Positions 10,801-24,954 of a stretch of 64,000 nt of DNA are shown here, in pieces; positions within the stretch are counted from its first letter, which is position 1; each line of letters begins with the position of its first letter. Below the pieces are notes generated by a model. That model was not told the origin of the DNA. It did no database searches and was given only the letters and a program-made list of their open reading frames with translations. Source of the stretch: Brachionus sp. 'Tiscar' (Eukaryota; Rotifera; Eurotatoria; Ploima; Brachionidae); contig VANL01000009.1 of the NCBI GenBank assembly GCA_006352455.1, forward strand, positions 62,001-126,000, in the 5' to 3' direction. A program made the translations under genes and the position numbers.

Positions 10801-13800
10801 TGCATTTTAAGTCTTATTTTTTGACCGTTTTAATTAATCAATTTTTAATTTTAATATCAAAAAGCATACTTCTAATTTTAAGTTTAATTTTGGACCAACA
10901 AAAAAATCTTTATTAGAAATAGTAATACGATATTAATATCCAATAATTTGGATAATTGATTTTGAAATATAATGAAGATATTAAGAGTTTTTTTTTAACA
11001 GTAGCATGATTTTTGGATTTTTTGTTTAAATTTAGCTGTTATTTTATCTCTCATATCAAATTAATTTGTTTTGATCTGTCTTAAATTTAGCTTAAGTTTA
11101 TCTTTTCATTTATGATTAATTTATATTTTAAAATAATAATTAAGTGAATTTTTGTCTTTTTTTAAATTTTATCAAGTTTTTTTTTAAATATAAAATTAAA
11201 ATAAATAGAGAAAATATTAATCAAAAGAAAAAGTGAGTCGACATTTGGTCGCTGTTGATAGCACGGAATCGATAGGTTATTCTTCAATTAATTGATTATT
11301 GAAAGCGTATGGTTCTAAAGAATCAATAAGAAATGATTTAGAAAGAAAAAAATTGATTATTCCTAATTAAAATTGAATCTATCAAACGATGATTTTTAGC
11401 TATCGATCTTTTAAAAATTTAATTAAAATCAAATGTAGACGATCATAAATTTTTATGAATTTTACTTTTCTTAACTAAAAAAAATAGTTTAGTAATCAAA
11501 TTTTAAAATTTAGATAAAACTAAACGATATTTCAAATTAAACGATAAGAGAATTTGGTAATTTTAATATATATAAGCATCTAATTGAATAAGCAAAATTC
11601 AATTTAAAGACAAATTATGAGCCATGTATCTACTATACCAATACCTGCTTTGGTATTCAAAACACCTTTGAAATTAATAAAACTGAGGGGGAGATAAATG
11701 ATTAATTAAAGCAAAAAAACTTTTTTATCCATTATTTTTTATTAATATAAATAATTAAATTTTACAAAAGTATGATTTACTGTTTAAAAGTTTTGTGTAT
11801 ACATTATGGTAAATAGATAATTCTATGATTAAGCTCAAATGATCCGTTTGTGTTTTTAATTCATCTTTATTTTAACAATCTTTAGGCTAAGAAAATATTT
11901 GATTTATCTGCTTTATTTGCTACTCTCGACTATTTCTAATAGGCCACTTTAACTCCTGATCGGCTAGGAATCGTCGATTATTCTTCCACTAGATTTTCAA
12001 TTATCTTCTTCTCACTCACTAGTAAGGAATTTGACCTATAAACAAATTCTAGTCTAAAACAATGAACAAACATCGATAAATCTGTTTGCGATTAGATTAA
12101 CTCAAAGCAGTAAGAAGCTTGGATTCGGCAAAGTCCGCATATATCCGGCAAAATCTTTTTTTATTTTATAGGTCAAACATTTATTTAGCTCTCAGGATTG
12201 CTTCACTACAAAAATTTTAATCTTTAATTTAAACAAAGCCTTTTAGATGTTTTAGCTAAGATAATTCACCCAATAACAATAAGTAATTATAAAGCTATTT
12301 TTAATATTTTAGTCTATGTTAATTTTCAGCTATCATTCAACAGTAAAATATATCTAAAATTTTTGAAAATTAATTTTTTTTAATTAATAAACGCACAACT
12401 AATGACTCGACAAGCGTGGTAAGTTTAAAATTTCATTATACTAATTATTCCAATTTAGGTAAAGTTTAAATACGTAAGACTAAAGATAAGGCTTCAATTT
12501 GTGTAAGCTAAAATTTTATGACTTCAAGTGCAACTATATTGTTTTCTAATTTTACCTTTGAATAATGTAGTTATTAATTTTCATTTTATTTTAAAAAAGA
12601 GCTCTTTTAGTCCACCATTTGGCTGAATATGCGGCAAAAAGCTTCATTAATGATTTTAAAATTAAAATATCTGTTTTTGTGAATAAATAATTTAATTTTA
12701 TGAGGATTAATTTAAATGTGCATAAGATTTAATTCGATTCAATTTAGACTATATTTAATTAAGCATAAAATATTACAGCATTATATAAAAGAAAGCTTTA
12801 TTTATGAAACAACATGAATCCAAGTTTTACATTTTTTCCTCTAGGAAGCTTAGCATGTATTTCAACCTAAATTGATTGCAACAATTAGTCAGAACTAATT
12901 TAGTGTAGCTTTTTTTAAATTGAAACTGAATATCAAATTTAATATTAGTTTAAAAATTAAATTTGAAAATAAAGTATAATACTTTTTAGCTAATTTTTTA
13001 TCTTTATTATTATTTTTTTTATTAGACGTTGGGAGAAGAAATACTTCTAACATTAAAATAAAAAATTATGCTTTCAAAATATGAAGAATTCGACATAAGA
13101 TGAAAAATAAAATAGTAAAATAGCGTTTTTGCACTCCAAATGTATAAACTCCATTTTTATTCCTTGTGAATGATTAGCAAAAACCAGAACCTATTCAAAA
13201 CGTGCTTTCCTTTTTGCTGTATTTACCTGGTTTTAGGTGATTCATTTTTATTAAAAGACTATAGCGTTAGTTAGCTACTTTAATGGGTTTTTTTTCATAA
13301 AAATTAAAAATAAATAATAATTTATATCAAACGTTTACTATTTAAATTTATCTTTTTTTTTTTTTCAAAATTTAGTTTTAAAGGCATTTTTTTATCTTTA
13401 CAGTGGACAAGTAATGCAAAGAGTTGCTTTAAAACATGTGGGTATTTTAGCGGCTAATTTAATCAATTATTTCTTTTTAATTTAGAGTGAAGAGAAGATC
13501 AGAGATAAGATGTTTTAACGGCACAAATGCGGCAATCAAGTTAAGAATTAAATTATTTATAAGGTTAAGTCAATAAATTGGTCTAGTAAAAAAATCGCTA
13601 AAAAAGCATAGAACAAAGTTTATCTATTTTTAAGGCAAATAAATAATACGAATTTTACATACAGAATAAATATACATAGAAATAGCCAATAGTTGTAAAT
13701 TTAGATTTTGAATAAAATATATAGAATTTTTAAGTTCAAAATCAATATGAATATATTATTTTATTTTATGTTTATATGTATTGAAGTATTTTTGGCTCAA

Positions 13801-14626
13801 TATCAATATAAATTTAAATTAAAATAATAATAAAGAAAAATTCGAAAAAAAATGGACCTTAATTTAGCACCATATATTTTTATCAAAAATTATCATAGAA
13901 AAGTGTGATCAAATTTTATTTTTCTATTAACAAAATTAATTATCATAGATAAACAAAAAACAAAATTAAGACTGATTTTTAACTGGTGAATTTTCATATT
14001 TATTTTTTTCGAAAATTGGGTTTACGCTTTCAAGATATTCTGTAAAATTAGCATTATGATAATAAAATAGAGGTTCAATATTAGAATTTGGAAAGAAAGA
14101 CTTTTATTTCACTTGTTAAAAGCTAGGTTAATCTAAAATTCGGAACAAATTGTTTTTAAAATTTAAATAGTTTTGTTTTATCACTATTTTTTTTAAAAAG
14201 TCAAAATTAATAAATTTCTATCTGTTATTTTTTTCTATCTTGAATTCGACGTGAAGACAAAATTTCGGTCGCTTTCTAAAATGATGTTTGAAATTATTTA
14301 CAGGGGGGTATGCCCTTAACTGATCGACAAACTTCATTTTTTTTTTCAATCATCTTCATATTTTTTTTCCTCTCTCTCTCTCTTAATATTTTTTTTCTAA
14401 CATACACATTTCACTTGAACACTTTACAAAAGGTTAAATTGCAGGTTTTGTCCGCTATAGACTTAATTGCTTAAGCTTTTAACAAATTTCAAAATAGCGT
14501 ACATAATTAAACCGGTTTCGAGCTCGTTTCTTGCCACAAACCGAATCTAATTATTTATTTATATTTTTAGATTTTTTATATTGTTTTGTATTGATTAAAA
14601 AAAAAGCTAAATAGTTAGAACATAAA
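7850..14626. other. 6.8-kb gene-poor region upstream of beta-spectrin
   Basis: No open frame of gene size occurs on either strand and I found no tRNA. It contains only simple sequence: (TTTTA)n at about 8846-8866, a short (TA)n at about 8921-8935, (AAT)n at about 9230-9245, CAT/CAA triplets near 10410-10430, and a TCTCTC tract at about 14371-14384. The right end must include the beta-spectrin promoter and 5' UTR. Two short acceptor/donor-bounded segments at about 13404-13525 could be non-coding exons, but this is weak. Confidence 0.5.
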
Positions 14627-17600
14627 ATGAATGATGTAGCCTCTCCATCTTTTCTGGCGGGCCAGTCGGAACAGAACGATCAATACGATGAAAATATTGA
14701 TTACAATATAGACGATGGCGGCAATTCGACCGCTCGACTATTCGAGCGAACCCGTATTCAAGTGCTGGCCGATGAACGTGAAATGGTACAGAAAAAAACC
14801 TTCTCAAAATGGATAAACTCGCATTTGGTACGCGATGGTCCGTACCGAGTGAGCGATCTTTACATAGATTTGCGCGATGGTCGTCTGCTCATTAGGCTGT
14901 TAGAAATATTGTCCGGCGAACGCTTACCAAGACCCACACGTGGCAAAATGAGAATACATTGCTTGGAGAATGTAGACAAAGCTCTGCTATTTTTACAAGA
15001 GCAACATGTTCACTTGGAAAACATAGGTGCACACGATATAGTCGACGGAAATCCGTCTCTCACTCTCGGTCTTATTTGGACTATAATTTTACGATTCCAG
15101 ATTCAGGATATATTCAAAGACGTGTTGATAACCGAACAAATCGGAGTCACGAATCAACCGTTTGAAATGCGCAGAGAAGCTCGCTCGGCCAAAGACGCCC
15201 TATTGCTATGGTGTCAAATTAAAACAGCCGATTATCCGAACGTCAATGTTCGAAACTTTACTACATCATGGAAAGACGGTTTGGCATTCAATGCCCTCAT
15301 TCACAAGCACAGACCAGACTTAATCCAATATTCCCAATTGAAAAAATCCAATCCAGTCTTTAACCTAAACAATGCGTTCAGCATTGCCGATAGGGGACTA
15401 GGCATACCACGTCTACTTGAACCAGAAGATGTGAACGTGGACATACCTGACGAAAAGTCGATCATGACCTATGTAATTGCATTCTATCATTACTTCTCTA
15501 AAATGAAAGGAGATCAAGTGCAAGGCAAAAGAATCGCTAAAGTAGTATCAAGTGCAATGAGCATTGAAAAAGACATAAAAAGATATGAAAGTTTGACTAG
15601 TGATCTGTTGGAATGGATTAGAGAAACAATTGAGTTGTTGTCAGATCGACAGTTTGCCAATTCTTTACAAGGTGTACAGCAGCAATTGTCAGCGTTTAAT
15701 TCCTATCGAATAAATGAAAAAGCAGCTAAATTCTCTGAAAAAGGAAATTTGGAAGTTCTTTTATTTACCATTCAGAGTCAAATAAGAGCTCAGAATCAAA
15801 GGCCATATTTGCCAAAGGAGGGCAAATTAATATCGGACATTAATAGAGCGTGGACAGAGCTTGAAAAAGCTGAACACGAAAGAGAACTGGCTCTTAGAGA
15901 AGAGCTTGTGAGACAAGAAAATTTGGAGCAATTGGCCGCCAAATTCAATAAAAAAGCTGCTATGAGAGAAAAATGGTTAAACGATTCGCAAAAATTGGTA
16001 AATAGTTTTTTTTTATTCATTTATTAAAAAAATGTTTTCAACTTTTTTAGAAATAACCAAATTAAAAAAATTTCTTCTAATTTAACTCAAGAAAGGTCTA
16101 TCTCAAAAATTCAAAAAAATTTCATAGAGTTTAATTTAAAATTTATTTAGATAGCTTAAACTTGCTTTTTAATATTGACAAATTTGATAAAATAAATAAT
16201 AGGAATTTTACCCCTATCATTTTTTACCCCTAAATTGACATTTGTTTGATTATCAAATTTGATTAATTTTTAAATGACTTAAAACAATAAAATTTATTAG
16301 ACTATTTTTTATTAGCTAAAATAATTAATGAAAATTCAAATGCAACTCTCTTTTCACTAGGAAACTTGTTTTTAAAATTTAAAAATTTCATAAAGTTGAT
16401 AAAAAGCTTTCTTGAAGTGTTGAAAGAAAATATTTTGATCACTTTATTAAGAATAGTCAAAATTGAACTGTCATTTATATCAGAAAATTATTTGATTTTT
16501 TTTAAACTAAATAATAGAAAAAATAACTTTTTATTTAATTTCTTATTTAATGACAAAACTAAATTGACATATGTTTGGATATCAAATTTTTATTAATTTT
16601 CAAATGTCTAAAAAAAAAATAAAAATTTTTAGACTATTTTTTTTACTAAGATTGACATTTGAATAATTTTTTATAATTATTAAAGGTAATAAGTGACCAA
16701 TTTGGATTTGATTTGGAATCGGTCGAGGCAGCTTTTAAAAAACAAGAGGCCATTCAAACAGACATTAGCGCGTTTGAAGACCGCGTTCGCAATGTAATAG
16801 ACATAGCCAAAGTGCTTGAAAAAGAATGCTACCACGATATAGACAAGATAAATGCACGCAAACGAAATGTGTTCATGCTATGGAACTATTTGCTCGATTT
16901 GGTTAAAAATCGGCGCCTCAAGCTTGAGTCCTGCTACTCGTTGCAAAAAATCTTCCAAGAAATGCAACAAATCGAAGACTACTTGTCCGATTTGAACAAA
17001 CTATTGACTCTTGAAAACTTCGGCACACATCTAATATCCGTAGAGGATTTGATCGAGAGACACAAAGTGATTGATGCAGACATACATTTGACTGGAGAAA
17101 AATTGGCTCGAATAAATCAAGAAGCACAAGCGTTTATTGACCAAATTGGCGAAGGCGACAACGACGACAATCAAAGTCACAGTGTTTTTCCAAATACATC
17201 GTTGATATCCAATCGAGTCGACGAATTGCAATACGCGCTCCAGAACACAATCGATTTAAGTCAGACTAGATTGGCCAAATTGAACGAGGCGCTCAAATTT
17301 TGGAAATTTATCGAAGACATTGGCGAAGAGGAAATATGGATTAATGAAAAAATTCAAGAGCTTAGTGTCCCTGATGAAGATATTGATTGGAGTTCGCCAA
17401 TGCAGCTTAATCAAAAAACTTCGATTAAACCGAAAATAATCGAAAACGAAATGAATGCGCACAAAAATATCCAATATGCCAAGCTAAAACAAAACGGCAT
17501 CGATCTAATCGAACAAAATAATTACAGATGTGAAGAAATCGATGAACGTTTAAGACAAACAGAAGAAAAATGGGCCTTTTTGGCCGACTATTGTCAAAAA

Positions 17601-20600
17601 AGACAGAGCAAATTACAAGAAATCGAAGAGACTAAGCAATTTTTTATGGACGCAGAAGACGTCGACTCATATTTGTACGAATTGAGTCGTTTGCTAAATC
17701 AGTCGGCCACGGACGACTTGTCCAACTTTACAAAAGACGAGGCTACTGTTCTCAATTTGCTCAAAAAGCACAAAGACATTGAGGACGAGTTTCTCAAGTA
17801 CAAGCAGCAAGTGCAGCAAATACACGAACAAGCGTCGAATTTGACCAGTCTGAAACGACTCGAGCTGGACCAAGAGTCCGATGACTCGATTGAAAAACAA
17901 AAATTGCACATATTGCTAGATCAAGTGCAGCAACGTTTGGCTGGTCTGGACAGACGCTATGCTGAATTGGCCGATATGTTCAAATTGCGCAAACAAAAAC
18001 TAAACGATCAATTGTCCTATATTCGCTTGCAAAACGACACAGACGGCATTGAAGAGTGGATAGACGAAAAAGAGCGCTTTTTGGCCACTCTAGAGCCAAA
18101 CAAGGTCAGAGACATCGAAGCATTGGAGATAATTAGACACAGATTCGACGGCTTCGAACGAGAAATGAACTCGAATGCGCCAAAAGTAGCTGTTGTCAAT
18201 CAGCTGGCCAAACAATTGGTCGCCAATCAAACAAATGCGCTCCGATCGTCCACACAACAATTGCCAATTGACGATTCAATAGACGGCTTGGCCACTGGCG
18301 ATCTATCGTCCAATCAAGTAATACAAGAGCGTATGTCGCGACTAAACCAAAAATGGTCGAATTTGCGCAATTTGGTCGAGAAAAAACGAGACGATTTGAA
18401 TTCAACATTTGGCGTGCAAACGTTTCACATTGACTCACAAGAGACAATTAGTTGGATACAGGAGAAAATACGCGTTGTTCAGTCGACCGAAGAGTTTGGC
18501 AACGATTTGTCTGGTGTTATGGCAACGCAGAGAAAATTGAACGGCTTGGAAAGAGATTTGGCTGCCATAGAGGCGAAAAAAAAGCAACTAGAAGAGCAAG
18601 CGGTCAATTTGGAGGGCGATCATCCAGAAGAATCGGCCGAGATTAGAGAAAATCTAAAGGAAATAAATCAAGTATGGAACGATTTGAAAGAATTGTTGGT
18701 CAGACGGGAAGAATCGATGGGCGAAGCGGCCGATTTGCACAGTTTTTTGCGCGAACTCGACCACTTTTCGGCCTGGCTTACCAGAACTCAAAAAGCAGTG
18801 GCCACAAGCGACAAACCGCAATCGTTGTCCGACGCCGAACAAATGCTCAATCAGCATCAGAGCATAAAAGAAGAAATAGACAGATATGCGCCCGATTATG
18901 CCAGACTTAAAGACTACGGCGACAGAATATGCTTGTCGGCCGATGTAAACGACCCACAGTATTTGTTTCTTAGAGAAAGGCTCAATGCTTTGGATCACGG
19001 TTGGAATATGGTCGATCAAATGTGGCGTACTAGACAATTGACTCTAAGCGAAGATCTCAATTTGGAAATATTTAAACGCGACGCCAAACAAGCCGAACAA
19101 TTGTTGGCCAATCAGGAATACTATTTGAAGCAAATACAGCAGCCGCGATCGCTCGAGGAAGCCGATGCTATGCTAAGAAAGCATCAGGACTTTATTACGT
19201 CGGCGAGAGCCAACAAGGACAAAATAGACGGCATTGCTCTGTCGGCCAAGTCGCTCGGCGAAGATCAGCACAAAGAAATTGAGTCCATATTGGCCAAGGC
19301 CGACGACATTAAGAACAGATATTTGGACAACGAGAAACGCAGTGCCCGAGTAGTTGCCAGACTGCGCGATTCGGTCAAGTACTATCAATTTTTGCAGGAA
19401 TGCGACGAGCTTAAAGAGTGGCTCGAGTACAAGCTAATACAGGCACAGGACGAGTCCTACAGAGATGCAAAGAACATACACATGAAGTATTTGAGACACA
19501 AGGCGTTCGAGTCCGAGATAAGCACGAACAGAAATCGATTGGAAGAAATTGAGAGAGAAGCGCAAAATTTGTTCATTTTAGATGAGACAACAACAAGCAG
19601 TAGTGACGAGAGTCAGCTAAGCGAGGACGAAATAGATCATCAAATGAGAAATCAGATGAGAGACGATGTGGCGATTAGAATAGACGAGTTGAATAAACAA
19701 TGGAACGAGCTGCAGGAAACTACAAAGGAGAAAGGCGAAAAGTTGTTCGATGCCAATCGCGGTATTTTGTTCGAACAATCGGTCGATTCAATTGACATTT
19801 GGATAAAAGAAATGCAAAAGCATATACAGTATATAACACAGCGTACACAGGACAGTGGATCGGACAAAAACGATTTGACTACGACCAATTTGTTATTGGA
19901 CAAGCAGCGCGAAATCGAAAACGAACTGATTATTAGACAACGACAAGTCGAAGAGCTTAAACAACAGGCCGAATTGGTCAAGAGAGCCGAGCCGGAGAAA
20001 AGCTCGGACATTGACGAGAAACGATCCAATATTGAGACAAAATTTTCGCAAATAGTTCAACCGCTGGAAGAGAGACGCAAAGAATTGCAGGAACAAAAAC
20101 GAGTATTTCAGTTTATTCGCGATTGCGAGGACGAATTGTTGTGGATAGAGGAAAAAATGCGTCAAGCTAAATCGCCAGATGTCGGTCAATCGCTGGTACA
20201 GGTTAACATGTTGCAGCGTAAAAATGACACTATGCAAAAAGAAGTTGACAATCATGAGCAGCGTATAAATCAAGTGTGTTCGGATGGCGAGAGTATGATA
20301 CGCGAGCAAAATCCACGATCTGAAGAATTTCAGCATCGCATAGCCAATTTGTTGTCCGAATGGCAAAATTTGAAACAGGCAATTGACGAACGCCGTCTCA
20401 AATTGGACAATTCACAACGAGTCCAACAGTATTTGTTCGATTGCAACGAGGCCGAGTCATGGATGGCCGAACAAGAATTGTACATGATGTCCGACACTGG
20501 CTTGTACAATGTGCCAGTGCCGCTAAGTCAATCGCAAACACAACTCAATGTACAACAGCCTCAAGAGAGCAAAAAAGACGAGCTTAATGCTCAAAATCAG

Positions 20601-23600
20601 CTTAAAAAGCATTTACAATTGGAGACCGAGGTGGAAAATCATGCCGAGCATATAAAACAACTGGGAGATGTTAGTCGTCAGTTGTGTGCACAGGCAATTG
20701 AGCTTGAGAACGAGGACGGCTCGGTTAGCAATGTCCTACTATCTGGACACAACACAGACGCCATTGTCAAACGTCAAATGCAAATAGACAAATTGTACGC
20801 TAGTTTAAAAGATTTGGCCAACGACAGACGCATCAGACTCGAAGAAACAGTTAAATTGTTCGTTTTGCACAGAGACATTGACGATTTGGAACAATGGATC
20901 GCTGACAAAGTAATTGTCGCCGATTCGAACGAACTTGGCCAAGATTTTGAGCATGTTAACTTGTTGAAAGAAAGATTTGCTCAATTCGAACAAGACACAA
21001 AACAAATTGGCCAAGAGAGAATCAATTTGGTTAATCAGGTGGCTTTGGGTTTGATAGATGCAGGTCATGCCGATTCTAGTGTCATATCGCAATGGAGCGA
21101 CAATTTAAATCAATCGTGGGAAGATTTGCTCGAGCTTATTCGCACTAGAACTCAAATGTTGGACGCCAGTTGGCAATTGCAAAAGTATTTCTCCGATTGC
21201 AAAGAAGTTATTGCGCTAATCGACGAGAAAAAAAAATGCATACCGGACGAGCACGGACGCGACGCTCAATCGGTTGCTCAGCTGCAGCGGCGTCACGCTC
21301 TCTTTGAAGAAAACGAGCTTATCACTTTGGGTGCCAGAGTTGTGCAGATTAAAGACGAAGCGGCCAAATTGGTTGCGTTGTATGCCGGCGATAGAGCCAA
21401 GGAAATTAGGGACAAAGAAATTGAAGTAGAGAACGAATGGACTAATTTGAGACAAATGGTCGAGATGCGCAAGCGTCAATTGAACGACTCGAGTGATTTG
21501 TTTAAATTTTTCAATTTGGCCAGAGATCTAATGATGTGGATGGAGACTCAAATGAGAGAGATGATGAACGAAGACAAGCCGAGAGACGTGAGCGGCGTTG
21601 AACTATTGATTAACAATCACAAGTCGCTTAAGGCCGAAATTGACGCCCGAGCTGAGAATTTCACCATTTGCATAAACCTTGGCAGAGAGATATTGACACG
21701 GGCGCATCCGCGTCAACAAGAAGTCAAAGACAAGTGTGTTCAATTGTGTTTGAAAAAAGACGAAATCGACGATCAATGGATGGAAAGATGGGAGTACTTG
21801 GAGCTTATATTGGAAGTGTACCAGTTTGCTAGAGATGCGGCTGTGGCCGAGCACTATTTGATCGCTGCCGAGCCATACTTGCTCAATGACGATCTGGGCG
21901 AAACTCTTGATCAAGTCGAACAATTGATCAAAAAGCATGAGACATTTGTCAAGTCGATACTCGCTCAGGAGGAGAGGTTCAATGCGCTCAGAAAGCTCAC
22001 CAAGCTTGAGGAGAAATTTTTGAAAGCTGACCGCAAAGACGCCAAAACACGCGAGCTAGAAAAGCATGAATTGAATGTAAAACGTAGAAATAGATACGTA
22101 CAGGAGTTTAGGACTGTGGAAGAGATCGAGGCCGAGAAACGCGCCAAAGAAGAAGTTGAACGAGCCGAACGCGAACTTGAAGAACAAGTTAAACGCGAGC
22201 TAGAAGAAAAAGAGCGACAAAAACAAGCCGCTGACGTGTTCGATGCTGCCAAGGCCATTGCTCAAGTTGGCGCCACTGTCGCCACCACGTCAAGATCGCC
22301 CGGATCTTCAAGCACTCTGCCTAGACAAGGTATTTTGAAATTTTTTTTTCTCCATTGTTTTTTTTTTTATCTATTTTGATGTTGTGCCAAATAAAACAGG
22401 AAATGTCTATTCTCGTTTTGGTCTTCCGTCTTCATATGAAAATTTACAAAAATTACGACAAGAACAGTTGCGCATTAGTGCTGCTGTTAAATTTAGTAAG
22501 AAATATAAATATATAACAATAGCAGTTACTTTACACTAATGCTAAATTTTTACATTGCTTTTTTTCTTAATCGTTTTTGAAATCACTAGAAATTAATTAA
22601 TCAATAGACATTGAATTTTTTCAATAAACTTAACAATTTGCTGCTTAAAATTTATTTTTTATTTTTTTAACTAAGCAAACAAAGTTTATTTAAAAAATAA
22701 ATTCTAAAGCGAGCTAGATGAAAATTATTTTTTAAAAATATTGAAATTATTTTTTAGCTTCTATTTTATTGAGGTAAAAGTAAAGCTTTAATTTTTACTA
22801 AGCAAAAAAAATACTCCGTCTTTTTTTTTTTTTTTAAATAAATATTCACTAAGTAAAAAACTAATTTTTTTCTCTAGTCTAACAAAAAATTTGCTAGTTT
22901 AATTCAATTCAATTGAAATGCTTTTTGGAATCAAAATTCAAAATTTTTCAACTATCAAAGCTTTGCTTTTAATATTCACCCTAAATGATGTGTGATGTGA
23001 ATTCATATCTTATTCATTATCACTTTTGGATATGAAATTTTTTTTTCTGTTTGCTTGAATTTCACATCACTTAATTCAAAATTAAATAAAATTTAAGAAA
23101 AAAAAACAACAAAAATTAATTTATTTTATCAAGAAGGAGATGAAGCAAGGTTTGAGGGTCAATTGAGCCGAAAGCATGAATGGGAATCAGTGAACAGAAA
23201 AGCATCTAACAGATCATGGGACAAAGTTCTATGTGTGTTGAGTTCATCGAATCGATTCGAGTTTTACAAAGACCAAAAGCATGTTAGAAACGTAATTTTT
23301 GCCATTCAAAATTTAAAAACTAGTCAAATTAAATATTTCTTTTTAGAATAAGCCCATGGATTCTTTGGGTCTAACTGGCGCCTCTGTAGAAGTAGCTAGA
23401 GATTATACGAAAAAAGAGCACGTTTTCCGATTGAGATTAGGAAACGGTGGACAGTACTTATTCCGCGCTAAAGACGATCAAGAAATGAACAACTGGATAA
23501 ATCGAATCCAATCAGCCATAAACTCGATTGGAACAAATGGATCGCCAAGCGATATTACCAACAAGACCAAGTCGTTGCCACCACCAGATAAACAGCGTGG

Positions 23601-23652
23601 CGCCGGAATCGGATACAGTGGGTCGCTTAAAAAAGACCAATACAAAAAATAG
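14627..23652 (+). CDS. Beta-spectrin, conventional type, 5 exons
   Basis: Membrane-skeleton protein that pairs with alpha-spectrin, cross-links actin and binds ankyrin. Phased exons are 14627-15997, 16686-22329, 22400-22495, 23134-23291 and 23347-23652, totalling 7575 nt or 2524 aa. Tandem calponin-homology domains at about residues 57-158 and 175-280 carry KTFSKWIN and DGLAFNALIHKHRPDL. About 17 spectrin repeats follow (for example HDIDKINARK and YDFARD-like heptads). After a charged Lys/Glu linker, a C-terminal PH domain (about 2375-2480) contains GQLSRKHEWE, SWDKVLCVL and YLFRAKDDQEMNNWI. The length is right for conventional beta, not the roughly 4000-aa beta-heavy form. The coding sequence is richer in G+C than neighbouring genes. 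Exon 2 (5644 nt) is unusually long for this locus, and intron 1 (688 bp) carries an internal duplication. Confidence 0.97.
16232..16650. repeat. Diverged direct duplication inside spectrin intron 1
   Basis: About 90 bp at 16232-16320 recurs in diverged form at 16561-16650. Both copies begin AAATTGACATNTGTTTG, continue with TATCAAATTT, then AAATG(A/T)CT, and end in TTAGACTATTTTTT. The offset is about 329 bp, and the sequence between also shows weak similarity. A tandem duplication of about 0.3 kb therefore explains why this intron is over ten times longer than most here. Confidence 0.6.
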
Positions 23653-23729
23653 ATCAAGTTTTTAATTTTTAAATTTTAATTGTCTTTTTTCGTAAATTTT
23701 CTCTTTTTAAAAAAAAATTACTGGAATTA

Positions 23730-23735
23730 AATAAA
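23730..23735 (+). terminator. Candidate poly(A) signal for beta-spectrin
   Basis: An AATAAA hexamer 78 nt after the spectrin stop codon, followed by A/T-rich sequence. The hexamer is common by chance in DNA this AT-rich, so the assignment rests on position only. Confidence 0.35.
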
Positions 23736-24657
23736 AATTTTAAAAATTTATTTATTAACAAAATGGTCTTCAAGGTGAAAGGAGATTTTAGAATAGACTA
23801 GAAAAAGACACAATTTATGTATCGAATAATGTTCAATGTTTAGATTATGCGATGTCAACTATTAGCTCCTAACGCTTAATCATTTTCTTCTTTTTGTGTG
23901 TAATTTCTTTTTGGGATGATATTTAGTACAAATATTTTAAAATTTATTTTTAACAAAACTTAAAAAGATTGAATTAACACTTTTATTTTAATCTATTAAA
24001 TAAATATTAAATAAAAAAAAAAAGAAATGTTATCTGGATATATGCTATTATCTTGAGCATTTCTTTTTTTACATAACTTTGTTTAATACTGTCTCCCAAG
24101 AGGATTTAAAATTTTTTTTTGTTTCGAAATTTTAGCTTCCTTTTTTTTTGTTTAAACAAATATTCAAATGATTTAATATTCTCCTAAATAGATTGATGTG
24201 TTTCTTTTTTTTTTTGGCTACTGTTTGTATTGTTAATGATTTATGATGATAATAAACAATTTAAACAAATTTAATTTAATCAGATTAAAAATTAAATAAA
24301 ATTATAATTTTTCAATAATAAAAATTTTAAAAAATTTCAATGTAATGTTTTTTTTTAATTTTAATACAAGCATTATTTTTTAGACCTCAATCGAAAATTT
24401 TTAATCTTAAAATCAATCATCAATTAGTGAAAATAAAATATTGTATTTAATTTTTTTTTCTAATGCAACAAAAAAATTAAAAACGTGTGAAAAAAATGAA
24501 AAAATAAAACTTGTCAATTTAATTTTTTAATTTTAAACAATGATAATCAATTTAATAAAAACAACAAAAAATGAATAATAATTACCATAATTGAAAAATA
24601 TCTATATTAAACTCTATATTAGACTTTTCAAGTGATTCTCACTTTCAATATATCTAA

Positions 24658-24720
24658 TTTTAATTTTATTCTATTTTAACTTATTTTAATTTTATTCTAT
24701 TTTAACTTATTTTAATTTTT
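24658..24720. repeat. Tandem repeat, two to three copies of a ~26-bp unit
   Basis: The unit TTTTAATTTTATTCTATTTT plus AACTTA is repeated directly with almost no change, and a third partial copy follows. Low-complexity slippage is the likely origin. Confidence 0.6.
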
Positions 24721-24732
24721 TTTTAATCTGAA

Positions 24733-24895
24733 GGAGCCTTAGCTCGATACAGATATACAAATAAATTATTAATGTACCTTTTTTCTGTCTTTCTTTTTGA
24801 ACATACAGTTTTTTACTTTTATTTTTTTTATTTAATTTTATTTTATATTTTTATTCCTCGATACAGATTTAACAAATAAATAAATAATAATAAAA
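24733..24895 (+). mobile_element. Two LINE-like 3' tail remnants
   Basis: The string CTCGATACAGAT followed by an A-rich AACAAATAAATAAATA-like tail occurs twice, at about 24744-24770 (variant ...GATATACAAATAAATT) and about 24858-24890. Such a conserved 3' terminus ending in a short tandem repeat is typical of CR1/L2/Jockey-type LINEs. A reverse-transcriptase relic follows directly at 24955. I infer two 5'-truncated insertions of the same family. The family name is not determinable here. Confidence 0.4.
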
Positions 24896-24954
24896 TTTAA
24901 TTTTATTCCTTGAAAAGCTATACATTGACATCTCCTTTAGTTATTTGTTTACTG

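Noticed and set aside
16366..16596. 76-codon frame in spectrin intron 1
   Set aside because: It lies within an intron whose borders keep the spectrin frame, and its composition is that of random AT-rich sequence.
16918..22258. Many antisense frames of 60-157 codons opposite beta-spectrin
   Set aside because: They are shadows of the spectrin coding frame (Ser/Phe/Leu-rich translations) and resemble no family.
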